Shown here: positions 53,761 to 63,597 of the stretch, piece by piece
Layout: each line of letters begins with the position of its first letter
Numbering within the stretch: the stretch's first letter is position 1
Source of the DNA: CAZXWN01 sp964644695 [NCBI: uncultured bacterium]
GTDB lineage: Bacteria; UBP4; UBA4092
Length of the DNA: 64,000 nucleotides
Direction: 5' to 3'
Assembly: GCA_964644695.1 (NCBI GenBank)
Contig: CAZXWN010000009.1
Coordinates: 1 to 64,000 of the forward strand
The notes under the pieces: model-generated
Seen by the model: the letters and a program-made list of their open reading frames with translations, nothing else
Database searches by the model: none
Told to the model about the DNA's origin: nothing
Program-made: the position numbers and the translations under genes

Positions 53761-55308
53761 TTATTCTGGATTCTGAATCAGGATTTTATCGACAGGGTAA
53801 AAGGGCTGACAGAAGATTTTCCATGCGGGGTTGGGCCCCAGGATTTCTTCATCTGTTTTGGGTTGGAGGTTTTCCTGGTCCAGATATTTTTTGGCAATAT
53901 CTTTTTCGTAAGATTTTAGCCAGGGATAGAGAATCGCCAACGCCTGATATTTTCCAAAATCAGAATCCCACATACGCGGCATAATATGCTTAAAGGCTTC
54001 CGGATGTCCGGACCGTGCCAGCGTTGCCAGGTCAGGTTTCCATCGAGAGTTTTGCGAAGTGAAATTAGAATAGATAAATTCCCTCATAAATGTTGGATTA
54101 AAGATGATTTGTTCTTTCAGGAATTTATCCCGGAATTCTCCATTACCCAAGAAAGGATATCCTACATAAGAAGAACGGTAATAATTTTCTGCATACCAGG
54201 TGTTCTTTGTCATTTTTTCCATAACCTGCTGCCAGGACTGGATTTCCTTTTCGGAGTGAGATGTGTTCGCAATAATGCGGCGTGCCAACGGATATATCTG
54301 TTGAATGCGAACGATAGATGTATCCTTACTCAACATTTCCTTTGTTGCCGAGTTGATGGTTTTAAGTAACTTTTTTTGGTAAGAAGTGGTGATCTGTTTA
54401 GGTGGAGATAAGACAATGGCGGCATTCTGGAGAACGCCAATATAGGAGGAGAGTACCCGAATCTGCGAATCAGTGGTTAGAGTATCCAGACAATCCTCTG
54501 CCAGAAGTTTCCAGTCCGGATCAGACCAGAGTTTTGATTGAAGGTAGATTGAATACGAGGTATCAAAGGAATGGTATGACCAGAAATTATCAAAAGAATT
54601 ATTGGAATCCCGGCGCATATTTGGATTCATGGATAAAATCATCCACCGTCTCCATTCAGGAGAAGACTCTTTTTTGATTTGTTCTTCCATAAAAGAAAGG
54701 GCATTGTTTGTATAACCATGAAGATATGACAATAAGATCTCTTGTCTAATTGCTCTTTTTCTGAGAGACGGTACAGAGGAATAAATCAATGGTTTAAGAT
54801 TAATGTAGTCGAGTCTTCTCATGAGATAGTCATTCTGTTCCCTTAATTCCGGGGTATCGAAATTATCTTTCTGAATCGTTAGATATTCGAGGGATTTGGC
54901 ATATTCCTGGGCACGAAAATGAACCTGCGCCAGTTTAATTAGGGCATTGGGAGTCCATTTCCCGTCAGGATAGTCATAAAAGAGCTGGAGCAGATAAGGG
55001 ACAGCTTCTTTATCGTTTTTCTGATAGATGTAACCCCATCCAATAACATGAAGGAGTTCAATCTTTTTATCTTTAGAAATTCTTTTATTGTTATTCAGGA
55101 GTGATTGAGCGGTTGTGGTGCAGTTGATGACCCAGTGTTCTTTGTTGGATATGACATCGGGAGTTGTTTCTCCCGACAGTGTTTGTTGGTAGAGGGCAAA
55201 GTCATCAATACATTTTTGGTATTGCTGGTTCCAATCGTTGGTGGTGGCAGCAAATCCCAGGCTGACCAGTAAGATAGAGAGTGTTAGTAGAATCCCCAGT
55301 GATTTCAT
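53761..55308 (-). CDS. Exported TPR-like helical repeat protein
   Basis: A 515-residue protein with a signal peptide (MKSLGILLTLSILLVSLGFAA). Its body is almost wholly helical, with TPR-like units such as IGWGYIYQKNDKEAVPYLLQLFYDYPD and ALIKLAQVHFRAQEYAKSLEYLTIQKD. No catalytic motif is seen. It may be a periplasmic adaptor. An upstream ATG at 55374 would put 22 residues before the signal peptide; the ATG at 55308 with AAAGGA nearby is preferred. I do not recognise the family. Confidence 0.75.
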   Translation of the reverse strand: MKSLGILLTLSILLVSLGFAATTNDWNQQYQKCIDDFALYQQTLSGETTPDVISNKEHWVINCTTTAQSLLNNNKRISKDKKIELLHVIGWGYIYQKNDKEAVPYLLQLFYDYPDGKWTPNALIKLAQVHFRAQEYAKSLEYLTIQKDNFDTPELREQNDYLMRRLDYINLKPLIYSSVPSLRKRAIRQEILLSYLHGYTNNALSFMEEQIKKESSPEWRRWMILSMNPNMRRDSNNSFDNFWSYHSFDTSYSIYLQSKLWSDPDWKLLAEDCLDTLTTDSQIRVLSSYIGVLQNAAIVLSPPKQITTSYQKKLLKTINSATKEMLSKDTSIVRIQQIYPLARRIIANTSHSEKEIQSWQQVMEKMTKNTWYAENYYRSSYVGYPFLGNGEFRDKFLKEQIIFNPTFMREFIYSNFTSQNSRWKPDLATLARSGHPEAFKHIMPRMWDSDFGKYQALAILYPWLKSYEKDIAKKYLDQENLQPKTDEEILGPNPAWKIFCQPFYPVDKILIQNPE

Positions 55309-55402
55309 TTGAAATATCCTTTTCCTCCAAGACATGTTTTTACCGTAATATACCACTGATACTTCCAATGTCATAATTTTGATGACCGGGGAATCAGGTC
55401 CA

Positions 55403-55440
55403 TAAAAAGAAAACCCGAACGAACCTGGATTCGCCCGGGT
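55403..55440 (-). terminator. Terminator of the DUF4432 gene
   Basis: On the minus strand ACCCGGGCGAA pairs with TTCGTTCGGGT (one mismatch region) and is followed by TTTCTTTTT. Confidence 0.85.
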
Positions 55441-55463
55441 ATTGTGAAGAGACTTGTTTGGAA

Positions 55464-56540
55464 TTATTTTCCGGTTACGATGCCTTCGGGGGAAATGGAT
55501 TTCACTCCGGTGACGCCGGTGTAAGCAATCGCCTTCATGGAGGTAGAGATACTGGCACCGGGGGCAATCCGGACCGCGCCACCTTCTTTCAAAATCTGAT
55601 GAAATCCACCTGCGGTGGCGTAGCTGGTCCAGGGTTCAAGTGCCAGGGTGTAGTAGCGTCCATAGGAGGGGTATCCGTAGGCACCCCCAAAAACCATCCA
55701 GTACCAGATATGTTTGAAGAAGTTATGGTCCCAAGTCATTCCAAAGCCGGTCTGGAGTTTCTGGTTGGTGAGTGCATACCATCCCGCCTCAAGGTCTGTG
55801 AGGAAACACATATCCATTGAGCGGTCTGATTTAGGAGGGATTATGGATAAATCAACTTTTCCCAATCCATCCGCTCTTTTTATCATCGGCCAGGGGCTGA
55901 ATTCACCCGGAGCAACTCTGTTCCCGGGAGAGGGGTCTTTGGCGGACTCAATGTTTTTGGCCGGGACATCAATGACACAATTTTCGTCCAGGAATCGGCC
56001 CCCAAATGCAGGGTGATGGCCCCACATGAAGTGCATTTCTTCTTCGCCTTCATTGGTGACTGTTTCGTCAATATGAAGGATAGCCTCGTTCGCTTTTAAG
56101 CGGAGTGTTTTTACGAGTGAATAGGGAGATCTGACAGTTCGGACTGAAAACTTAACGGCAACCTCTTCTTCCGTATCCAGGATAATCTGGGGTTTCCACG
56201 GCAGAAGAGGTGTTTCGGAATGAAGTCCAAACTCGGCTCCTTTGTATTCTGTCGTCCATCCACCTACCGGAAAAATCTCCTGCCATCCACCGAAGTAATA
56301 ATCAGTAAAACTTCCACCCCCTGCGGCAACAGTCGGGATAAACCGGTCTGGATTGCGGAATCCCAGAGGGTTTCGCCACATAAAATCCAAATCCAGCGGC
56401 TTATAAACAAATTCAAAAATGTCGGTGCCTTTATCGACTAATATTCCAATACGGAGTAACTCATTTTCAATAATGACAGCTTTATATCCATGAAAGGTGT
56501 ACGCATCACTGACCCGACAGCCATAATTTCGCAATCGCAT
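55464..56540 (-). CDS. DUF4432 / aldose 1-epimerase-like protein
   Basis: A 358-residue beta-sandwich protein of the galactose-mutarotase superfamily. Markers are VIIENELLRIGILVDKGTDIFEFVYKPLDLDFMWRNP, FGGWQEIFPVGG, FMWGHHPAFG (catalytic-type His pair) and YTLALEPWTS (acidic residue). It should act on a hexose or hexuronate, or a phosphate ester of one; the exact reaction is unknown. Cytosolic, no signal peptide. The ATG at 56540 is preceded by GGAGGTTTCCT. It is divergent from the AraC-type regulator at 56755, which may control it. Confidence 0.87.
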   Translation of the reverse strand: MRLRNYGCRVSDAYTFHGYKAVIIENELLRIGILVDKGTDIFEFVYKPLDLDFMWRNPLGFRNPDRFIPTVAAGGGSFTDYYFGGWQEIFPVGGWTTEYKGAEFGLHSETPLLPWKPQIILDTEEEVAVKFSVRTVRSPYSLVKTLRLKANEAILHIDETVTNEGEEEMHFMWGHHPAFGGRFLDENCVIDVPAKNIESAKDPSPGNRVAPGEFSPWPMIKRADGLGKVDLSIIPPKSDRSMDMCFLTDLEAGWYALTNQKLQTGFGMTWDHNFFKHIWYWMVFGGAYGYPSYGRYYTLALEPWTSYATAGGFHQILKEGGAVRIAPGASISTSMKAIAYTGVTGVKSISPEGIVTGK

Positions 56541-56754
56541 AGGAAACCTCCAGAATTAAATCATCAATAACATGTAAAGAACCTGTTTTCAAGGTTATCT
56601 CTGATTACTCATTTTCCCCCAGTCAGCCTGTTCTGGCAACCCAAAACCTGCACCACAACCTGTTAAGCAGGTTATCCTTTTTTGACAAAGAGTACGGCCC
56701 TGAGTGATACTTACATCGTCTTAGGAAAAGGCGTAGTACTTTTGGAGCCGACTA

Positions 56755-57501
56755 TTGAATAAACGAGAACAAGTCTGTAGTCTATCGCATGGAATTTGCA
56801 GCCATCTAACCTTAATGATTACAGATGACCCCCAGTTAAAGGCTGTCTACTCGCGAGCAATGGGGCAGCGATGTTTTGGTTATTTGGCCAGTTCGCAGGA
56901 AGAGGCCGCCCGACTCTGTAAAATCAATCCACCTCATATTGTTTTTATTGATCAGGCCTTACCGGAAGGCATTGCAGAAAAAATCGTTGAATGGTTTAAG
57001 CGGAATCATCCTGCGGCGATTTTAGTTTTTCTTCATCAGAAATCATCTATGGATGTTTTGAAACGGTTATGGGGAAAAGTATCTGAGCTGATTGAGAAGC
57101 CGGCCACAGAATCTGTGATCCAGTGGATATATGAGAAGTATTGTCTATATCCGAAAACGGGAACTACGGTGTGGCATCTAGCCAATCAGCATATTAATCA
57201 AATGTATTCTGACCCGACCCTGTCCGAAAAACGAATTGCTGAGAGTCTGGGAATGAACAGTGCTTATTTTTCCCGGCTGTACTCCTCAGCAAATGGGCAG
57301 ACATTCAAAGATGCTATTACCATGACTCGAATTGGGGAAGCCAAAAAACTTTTATTGGAATCAGATGCCCAGATTAAAGAGATAGCTCAAAAAGTTGGAT
57401 ATAATCATGTGGCCTCTTTTATCCGTGCGTTTAAGCAACTAACCGGGGAAACCCCTTCCGATTATCGGAAGCGGATCCAAAACACGCAAGCGATTGAGTA
57501 A
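56755..57501 (+). CDS. Response-regulator-like protein with AraC-type DNA-binding domain
   Basis: A 248-residue protein. Residues 15-130 are receiver-like: LMITDDPQ gives the acidic pair, HIVFIDQALPEG the phospho-acceptor Asp and ELIEKPAT the conserved Lys. Residues about 140-245 are an AraC HTH pair: SEKRIAESLGMNSAYFSRLYSSANGQTFKDAI and IKEIAQKVGYNHVASFIRAFKQLTGETPSDYRK. It should be a two-component-type transcription factor; no kinase gene is adjacent. The start is TTG at 56755, supported by TTTGGAG seven bases upstream. It is divergent from the epimerase-like gene. Confidence 0.88.
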   Translation: MNKREQVCSLSHGICSHLTLMITDDPQLKAVYSRAMGQRCFGYLASSQEEAARLCKINPPHIVFIDQALPEGIAEKIVEWFKRNHPAAILVFLHQKSSMDVLKRLWGKVSELIEKPATESVIQWIYEKYCLYPKTGTTVWHLANQHINQMYSDPTLSEKRIAESLGMNSAYFSRLYSSANGQTFKDAITMTRIGEAKKLLLESDAQIKEIAQKVGYNHVASFIRAFKQLTGETPSDYRKRIQNTQAIE

Positions 57502-57520
57502 AAATATAAATGCAAATAAC

Positions 57521-57557
57521 AAAACCGGGTAGATAAATAATCTGCCCGGTTTTTTTA
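57521..57557 (+). terminator. Terminator, between convergent genes
   Basis: AAAACCGGGtAGAT pairs with ATCTgCCCGGTTTT (57521-57554) and is followed by TTT. The left A-run may make it bidirectional. Confidence 0.9.
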
Positions 57558-57564
57558 TTGTAGA

Positions 57565-57969
57565 TTAAGGCTTCAATGATTTCTCGCCAAAGGGATTGTT
57601 TTTCCGAAAAGCGTCTTCTCTTTCTTTTTCTTCTTTTAGACTCAATCGCATATTGTAATCCACACAGCGCTCAGCAGCATCTTTTCTTAACCATAAGAAT
57701 ACAATGGACCAGATTACAGATGCCAGAGCTATGAGGATTAAATGTGTTCGGTAATGATAACGATATGCAATACCATAATAATGGGGGGATCTCAGAAAAG
57801 ATAAAATAAGTGCAAGATACAGAAAATGAAAGGGTGCCACGAGGAGAAGCGTAATACATCCCCCTAAAAACTGTCGGGCATACAAATGACCAAGGCCTGG
57901 AACAATTAATGTTAAGAATCGAGCCGTCCCCGGATTTTTTCGTCTATACTTCTCTTCTGGTATCGGCAT
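57565..57969 (-). CDS. Small membrane protein, TM2-like
   Basis: A 134-residue protein with two to three helices. FLTLIVPGLGHLYARQFLGGCITLLLV is the glycine-rich turn motif found in TM2 and related small membrane families, then LYLALILSFL and HLILIALASVIWSIVFLWL. A charged C-terminal tail (SLKEEKEREDAFRKNNPFGEKSLKP) follows. Function unknown. An ATG at 57981 is in frame, but GGGAG just inside it makes the ATG at 57969 the likelier start. Confidence 0.78.
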   Translation of the reverse strand: MPIPEEKYRRKNPGTARFLTLIVPGLGHLYARQFLGGCITLLLVAPFHFLYLALILSFLRSPHYYGIAYRYHYRTHLILIALASVIWSIVFLWLRKDAAERCVDYNMRLSLKEEKEREDAFRKNNPFGEKSLKP

Positions 57970-58085
57970 AGCAGCTCCCATTGTTTTGAATATTGCATCA
58001 AGGGGATTATAAATTAACTTTTACTAATAATCAAAGGGAGGATGTCTTGAGCAAGTCTCTGTATGAAAAAATTGCGGAGGTGGAT

Positions 58086-59585
58086 TTAATCATGGGCCAT
58101 GCTCATGAGTTTACGAATGATATAAACCATCCCTTCCGTATCCTGGCGACAGTATTCTTCCAGATGTTTACGGACTTTGGCTTCTTCTTTTCGAGGAAGG
58201 GAATGAAACACCAGTTTCAGCAGTTGCCGGCCAGCCTCGCCTCCTTCGCTGATTTCCAGGGTGTCATATCGCAATCCGGTCAGGACGGGGAGTGTGGCTT
58301 TTAGAGAAGCACTTCCGTTTTGTTCCGGATGATAAAAATGGAAGTTTTTGAAGGGTTCCAATAAATCAACAAACCGCCCCCGGATTTGTTCCACCCAACG
58401 CCGGTATTGGGGGAAATGGGTCGCACATTCCTTCAAGCGGCTGGTTTCAAACTCCGCATTATAGGCCACGATGGAACCGGTTTTCCCTAACTTTTCTTTG
58501 AGTTGGCGGAGGAGTTCCGGACGCGGGTCTTCCTTTCCTGTGGCGAGAAACATATCGTGATGAATCTCACCCAGAGGGGAATCAACCCGATGCAGGCTGT
58601 ATTGAAAAGGAATATTCTCCCAAGGCCGCGAATGAATATAAGGGGGTACGGGAGACTGGAAGGTTTCAAAATCCAGGAAATAGACGGGATATTCCAAGAG
58701 GTTCAGAAATGATTTAATGGCCTCTTTGTCTATGTATGGTTTTTGAGTCTTTTCGGTAGTAACCTGAATGCGCTGTTTATCGGTTAATTCAAAATCTTCC
58801 GGTATATCGGACAAGGCATGGATTCCCTGACGCAACAAACTATAAGTGCGTTTTCTATTACTATCAGCGTGGAGTTGGAATACATGCCGTGGAGGAAGAA
58901 AGTTCCAGCAGGTTTCAAACAAGGGACACCCTTTTAGTCCATCGCAGTCATCAACGACATTTAATTCCGGCGGGTCTGGTTCAGCCAGGACACTTTGAAG
59001 AATCCGGACATTCTCTTCAACCTCTTCGAAATAATCGGCAATTTCCAGAGTAATATCTTTTTTCGTGAGAAGTTTATACGGGTCTATTTCTTTTGACCGG
59101 AGATAGTCTCCATTAATATGGATTTGCTGGATACGGCCAAGCTTCATACCTGCATGGGTCAAGACCCATTTTTGGAAGGCGGCTTCCCGCAGGTGATCTT
59201 CTTTCACGCCGGTACTGGTTTTCACCAGTAATAGATTCCAGGTATTGGCACGAGCCGCCGGAATCAGAATATCTGTGCGGGCAAAACACCCCTCATACCG
59301 GACTCCTACACGATAGCTGACCTGTGGTGACCGGATCACAATTTCTGATAATTTTAATGCTGCGTCCCAACCTGACCCGTCCCAGTCAACATCTACCCCA
59401 CCGGGGTAAAGTGTCTTGGCCCAGCGAAACACTTCTTCCCATGCATCGGGAACAGTTCCTGAAGGGCTGTTTTCGGTCAATTGCACCTTTTCCGGACGGT
59501 GTCGCAGGTACCATAATAGTTGCCGGCAATGCAGTCCGGTCAGATAGTCATGGCTGGTCAACAATGTTTGGCTGTTTTTTGACAT
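58086..59585 (-). CDS. DUF2779 protein: Cas4-like PD-(D/E)XK module (Glu lost) plus DEDD exonuclease-like module
   Basis: A 499-residue protein. The N-terminal half is Cas4/RecB-like: GLHCRQLLWYL near C20, then D105 in FARTDILIP, K122 in LLLVKTST, Q in AAFQKWVL, and a second Cys group CDGLKGCPLFETC (214-226) that could hold an Fe-S cluster with C20. At the position of the usual E in the E-x-K motif stands L120. The C-terminal half is a DEDD-type 3'-5' exonuclease: FLDFETF (D305, E307), IVAYNAEFE and YCRQDTEGM. DUF2779 proteins are often found singly in genomes without a known role. The ATG at 59585 follows a gap with the upstream gene's terminator. Confidence 0.87.
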   Translation of the reverse strand: MSKNSQTLLTSHDYLTGLHCRQLLWYLRHRPEKVQLTENSPSGTVPDAWEEVFRWAKTLYPGGVDVDWDGSGWDAALKLSEIVIRSPQVSYRVGVRYEGCFARTDILIPAARANTWNLLLVKTSTGVKEDHLREAAFQKWVLTHAGMKLGRIQQIHINGDYLRSKEIDPYKLLTKKDITLEIADYFEEVEENVRILQSVLAEPDPPELNVVDDCDGLKGCPLFETCWNFLPPRHVFQLHADSNRKRTYSLLRQGIHALSDIPEDFELTDKQRIQVTTEKTQKPYIDKEAIKSFLNLLEYPVYFLDFETFQSPVPPYIHSRPWENIPFQYSLHRVDSPLGEIHHDMFLATGKEDPRPELLRQLKEKLGKTGSIVAYNAEFETSRLKECATHFPQYRRWVEQIRGRFVDLLEPFKNFHFYHPEQNGSASLKATLPVLTGLRYDTLEISEGGEAGRQLLKLVFHSLPRKEEAKVRKHLEEYCRQDTEGMVYIIRKLMSMAHD

Positions 59586-59660
59586 ATCCTGACTCGTATT
59601 ACTTATTAGACTATCGCAAAACCATGATAATGAGTCAATTAATTCTCATTCATAAACGAT

Positions 59661-59696
59661 ATAAAAAAGAGCCCTTCTGTGGGAAGAAGGGCTCTT
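59661..59696 (-). terminator. Terminator of the large PKD-like gene
   Basis: AAGAGCCCTTCT (59667-59678) and AGAAGGGCTCTT (59685-59696) form a perfect 12-bp stem; on the minus strand TTTTTT follows. Confidence 0.94.
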
Positions 59697-59720
59697 GGAT
59701 GAATAGATTACGGTTTCAAT

Positions 59721-62700
59721 TTAATAAAGAGAGTCGTTGCCAGTATCCCAGGCGGAGGTCCCAGGAAGGAATGCCACGTCTTTAAGTTCCATCAACCCTA
59801 AATCAGAGAACTTGACCTGGACTTGATACTGATAGTAAGGACACAGCGCATTGCCTGCCAGGATATGGCGTCCCATGCTGTCCGTATCTTCTCCGTCTGT
59901 AACCTGTCCAAACTCCATTAATCCAAGGATTTGATTTCCTTTTTCCCAGATATTGTATTCCCCGGGGCGTTGGACTCCCATACAGGACATCATGAACAGG
60001 TCTTCATAATTCCGGTTCAGATTCGTCATGCTGACCCGGGCTCTCATTCCTACCATTCCTCCGGGAATTGCCGCCGGAGTACTGATAATCCCTGTCGTAG
60101 TATCCACAGCGGTTATTTTGATCCGGTTGATTCCTGAAGAACTTCCATATAGAGTCTGGGTTTGGGGGTCAACGGAGCAGAGAATAGTATCTCCCTGTGT
60201 TTCAATTCCCCAATACCGAGTGGGAGTGGGAATTCCTTCTCTTGCGAACTGATAGGTCCAGGGACGATAAACCGAGGTTTTTTCAAGATTCCAGGGTTGG
60301 GCCAGTGCCGGTGTTTCCTCTACTACCTGGATATCCTTAATATAAACATCGGTTGATGTAGCTCCCGGATTCTTCAGGTATATCTGGAAATAGCCTGAAC
60401 CAGATTGATGGGTATATAAAGGCATCTCTACCAAAGTCCAGGCGGTTGAGATACCCAGAACCATATTATAGTTGCCTTCAACATGGGCATCCCCCGGAAC
60501 GATACCCTTCATGTTGTACAAGTGGGCTTCCACAAAACTGTTGGATTGAGAAGCTCTTACCCGCATTTTGGCTGTGTACCAGGTGTTTTTCTGGTAATTC
60601 ATGAAGTTGCCCAGATTGGGCATGATTCGGCAGCCGGATTGCCCGGAAGCCAGGGTTACACGGAGAGTACCCGTTTCTGGAACGGCAATGTTGGCCGGAA
60701 GAACAGGATAGTCACTGAGTTGATGGACTACATAATTCTGATTGAATTGGGAGATTGTCGCAAACTGGCCGATTTGTTGTGCGCGGGGTTTAATGACAAT
60801 GACCGCCTGGTCCACATCGGCAAAGGGAGCTCTCACAGAGGGAGAAGCAAATACCGTGATTCTGGTTTCTGTGGTGAATCCTGATAAGGCGGTGATCCTC
60901 AGTACGGTATTCCGGGAGAACAAGGGGGAATACCAGCGAGCCGTGACTTGTCCCAGAGGATCAATAAGGATGGATCCTGTACGGCCATAAGAGGCTGGCC
61001 AGGCATTACCATTCTGATTAAAAGTATACTCTTTCAGGGATAAATCATAAGACTCACCCGGAGAGAGATTGATTTCGGGTAGTTTCTTGATCTGATAGGT
61101 GGAGACTTGGAGTTTCTGTCGGATTAATCGGATGGGAGTTTCCTGATAAGAAATTCCGTAATGGTATTCCACCGTAGTGGAGGAAGGATACCCGTTATAC
61201 AGGATAGTATTCCCGGAAAGTGAAGACAATCCCAGAGGATTACTTCCCACGAAATACACATAGTTCTGACGGAAAGGCCGATAGTCAGATAATACATAAT
61301 CTGTTGAGATGGCCTGGTTCTTATAGGCTTTTACCATGGGTAAATCGATGGTGCTGGCGGTACTCGACCGGTCATACACTTGGATGGAATTATCTCGATA
61401 TAGATAATATGTATACTTAAAAACACCCACAATACCTGTACTGTGAAAAGTCTCCAGAATGGGTGTATATGTACCTGGTTGGGAATAGGTCACTTTTCTG
61501 GTTATCGTATTGTAATTACCACCGGTAAGATTAGTTCCATCATAACGTAAATTAAAACCATATATGGTATCGCATTTGATTGTAAATACCGTTTCTAGAG
61601 GTGCATATCCCTGGTTAGGTGAGGCAAATATATCTCTTTCATTCCTGTAGGGTTGCAAGTACATTTTTACCACGGATTTTGATGTGACGGTTTCTGTTCC
61701 ATAGGAATATCTGATATAAAGGTTTGCATCATAGATTCCCGGTGTGTTCATGTTGATAGTTAACTGAGAGTAGTTCAGGCTGGGCACTGTTTTCCAGCCC
61801 ATATCATAGGGGCCCAGAACAAACTTCCACTCCGTTGCTTCAGAATCAAGATGAATACCCACAATTTCTTGTTGGGAACACAGGGCAGATCCTGTAAAGC
61901 TGAGTGAGAAATAATTGATTTGATGGGGATCATCCGTTACTTTGATATTGAGTTCATAGGTATCTGTACTATATGGTTTTTCAACAATCAGCTGGGGCGA
62001 ATAATCGCCATTGGTCGTATAGGTGAATTGGCGAGTGAAGAAATGCCGGTTTACGGTTTCCCATTCTCCTTCTCCTAAACCATAGTTCATTTTCCAACGA
62101 ATAGCAGTTGAGTCCAGATGAAAATAGAAATTATAGGGAAGAGAGTTTTCTAAGACTAACGAAGGGAAATGATAAGCGGGATATGTATTAATGTTAAACC
62201 TGTCAGGAAGTGTGGGTGTATTTCCCAGAGCTAATTTTAGCGGTTGGGTAATCGTTTCAAAGCCAAAGGTATTGTGTACAATCAGTTGGGGGAAATAATA
62301 GTCTGCTTCATCATAAAAATGGTCAATGGTAAACCTGGACTGAGTGACAGATTGCCAATCCGTATCCCCATCATCAAAATTCAACTTCCATTCAGTTGCC
62401 GTAGAATCAAGATTAACCACGAGCTTTACCGTATTGGGTGAATAGCCTGAGGAGGGGGATATTTCCAGTGAGTTTGGACCTTGTGATTTTCCAGGAAGAA
62501 CTTGAACAGCATCCCAATTGGTAAAGGTATGGTTTCCATAGGCATCTCTGATTATTAAGGTATGGTTGTAATATCCTGTGGAATCGTAACTGACTGGAAT
62601 TGCTAGGTATCTTTGGAAGACATCTCTTTGCCTATTTTTACCCCCTCCTAAATCACATTTGAAGACACCCACATAACTGGAGGAAAGTTTTACATAGGCA

Positions 62701-63389
62701 GTTGTCTGATCGAAGCAATGGACGACTGACGGTGAAGCCCGCATGGTGTTATCTTCCGTGGGTAATAAGTCTGTTGCCTGGACTGTCACACTATTTGTTT
62801 TAATAGAAACACTGCCGGTATAAATTACCATACTAATGTTATAGAACCCGGTCGTTGTAAAACTCAGATAATGTGCGGTTGGATTAGATAAAACGGGCAA
62901 TACATCTGTTACCGGTTCTGAATTGACCAGCAACTGATAATGGTCAACAAGGTCAGAAACAGCGACAACTAATCGAAAAGGGGTGTTCAAAGGAACGACG
63001 GTCTCATCGGGGATGAGTAAAGGATTTTCTAATAAAGGTTTATTCAGAACCCGGAGATAGTAGGGCAGCATATGAAAATAGGAGGTGGACCCGGTGTAAA
63101 TGACAAAAGAAGGTCGATAATTATTGGCAGTTTCATATACTTCCGTAAAGGTAGTGGAACTGCTATTTATCGGAAAATAGTGCTGCCCTCCATAGCTATA
63201 ATCAAACTTACATGTAGAAGTCCCAATTTCACTGGGCTCAAAGTTTAGCGTCCATTGAACGGTTGTGGGGCTGAATCCACAGTCTGGTGTTTCGGTGAAA
63301 TAGCTCCGCGCCTGACATAATCCTGCGGCTAGAATAAATATCCCCAGTACAAGTGCCCATAATGTCTTCCCAAATCCATGAGTCATCAC
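59721..63389 (-). CDS. Giant exported protein with degenerate PKD-like repeats and CBM-like domain
   Basis: A 1222-residue protein with a signal peptide (LWALVLGIFILAAGLCQARS). From about 33 to 690 it contains six or seven beta-sandwich repeats of 85-100 residues, best seen as ATEWKLNFDDGDTDWQSV, AIRWKMNYGLGEGEWETV and ATEWKFVLGPYDMGWKTV, each ending in a G-x-Y-x-P-x-L strand. These look like diverged PKD domains. Residues about 920-1060 (TLRVTLASGQSGCRI, TWYTAKMRVRASQS, GYFQIYLKNPGATSTDVYIKDIQVVE) resemble a carbohydrate-binding module. The C-terminal 150 residues have cohesin-like or dockerin-independent beta patterns I cannot name. It is probably a surface adhesin or matrix protein. A short leader and its own terminator surround it. 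Confidence 0.82.
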   Translation of the reverse strand: MMTHGFGKTLWALVLGIFILAAGLCQARSYFTETPDCGFSPTTVQWTLNFEPSEIGTSTCKFDYSYGGQHYFPINSSSTTFTEVYETANNYRPSFVIYTGSTSYFHMLPYYLRVLNKPLLENPLLIPDETVVPLNTPFRLVVAVSDLVDHYQLLVNSEPVTDVLPVLSNPTAHYLSFTTTGFYNISMVIYTGSVSIKTNSVTVQATDLLPTEDNTMRASPSVVHCFDQTTAYVKLSSSYVGVFKCDLGGGKNRQRDVFQRYLAIPVSYDSTGYYNHTLIIRDAYGNHTFTNWDAVQVLPGKSQGPNSLEISPSSGYSPNTVKLVVNLDSTATEWKLNFDDGDTDWQSVTQSRFTIDHFYDEADYYFPQLIVHNTFGFETITQPLKLALGNTPTLPDRFNINTYPAYHFPSLVLENSLPYNFYFHLDSTAIRWKMNYGLGEGEWETVNRHFFTRQFTYTTNGDYSPQLIVEKPYSTDTYELNIKVTDDPHQINYFSLSFTGSALCSQQEIVGIHLDSEATEWKFVLGPYDMGWKTVPSLNYSQLTINMNTPGIYDANLYIRYSYGTETVTSKSVVKMYLQPYRNERDIFASPNQGYAPLETVFTIKCDTIYGFNLRYDGTNLTGGNYNTITRKVTYSQPGTYTPILETFHSTGIVGVFKYTYYLYRDNSIQVYDRSSTASTIDLPMVKAYKNQAISTDYVLSDYRPFRQNYVYFVGSNPLGLSSLSGNTILYNGYPSSTTVEYHYGISYQETPIRLIRQKLQVSTYQIKKLPEINLSPGESYDLSLKEYTFNQNGNAWPASYGRTGSILIDPLGQVTARWYSPLFSRNTVLRITALSGFTTETRITVFASPSVRAPFADVDQAVIVIKPRAQQIGQFATISQFNQNYVVHQLSDYPVLPANIAVPETGTLRVTLASGQSGCRIMPNLGNFMNYQKNTWYTAKMRVRASQSNSFVEAHLYNMKGIVPGDAHVEGNYNMVLGISTAWTLVEMPLYTHQSGSGYFQIYLKNPGATSTDVYIKDIQVVEETPALAQPWNLEKTSVYRPWTYQFAREGIPTPTRYWGIETQGDTILCSVDPQTQTLYGSSSGINRIKITAVDTTTGIISTPAAIPGGMVGMRARVSMTNLNRNYEDLFMMSCMGVQRPGEYNIWEKGNQILGLMEFGQVTDGEDTDSMGRHILAGNALCPYYQYQVQVKFSDLGLMELKDVAFLPGTSAWDTGNDSLY

Positions 63390-63597
63390 ACGAATCCTCG
63401 CTTGTTTGATTGAAATTTGACTCGACGGTGCTTCCCAATATCTAACATCGCCTAACGGATTGAAATATAGTACAAGTTATCCATTTTCACAACTAAAACG
63501 CAAAAAAAATTAAGAAAAGGATTTCAAGCGCCTAACATAATCAGTATCAAACATCTATAAATCCATCATCTTGAGTGGATGTGAATTGCGGAGGGGA

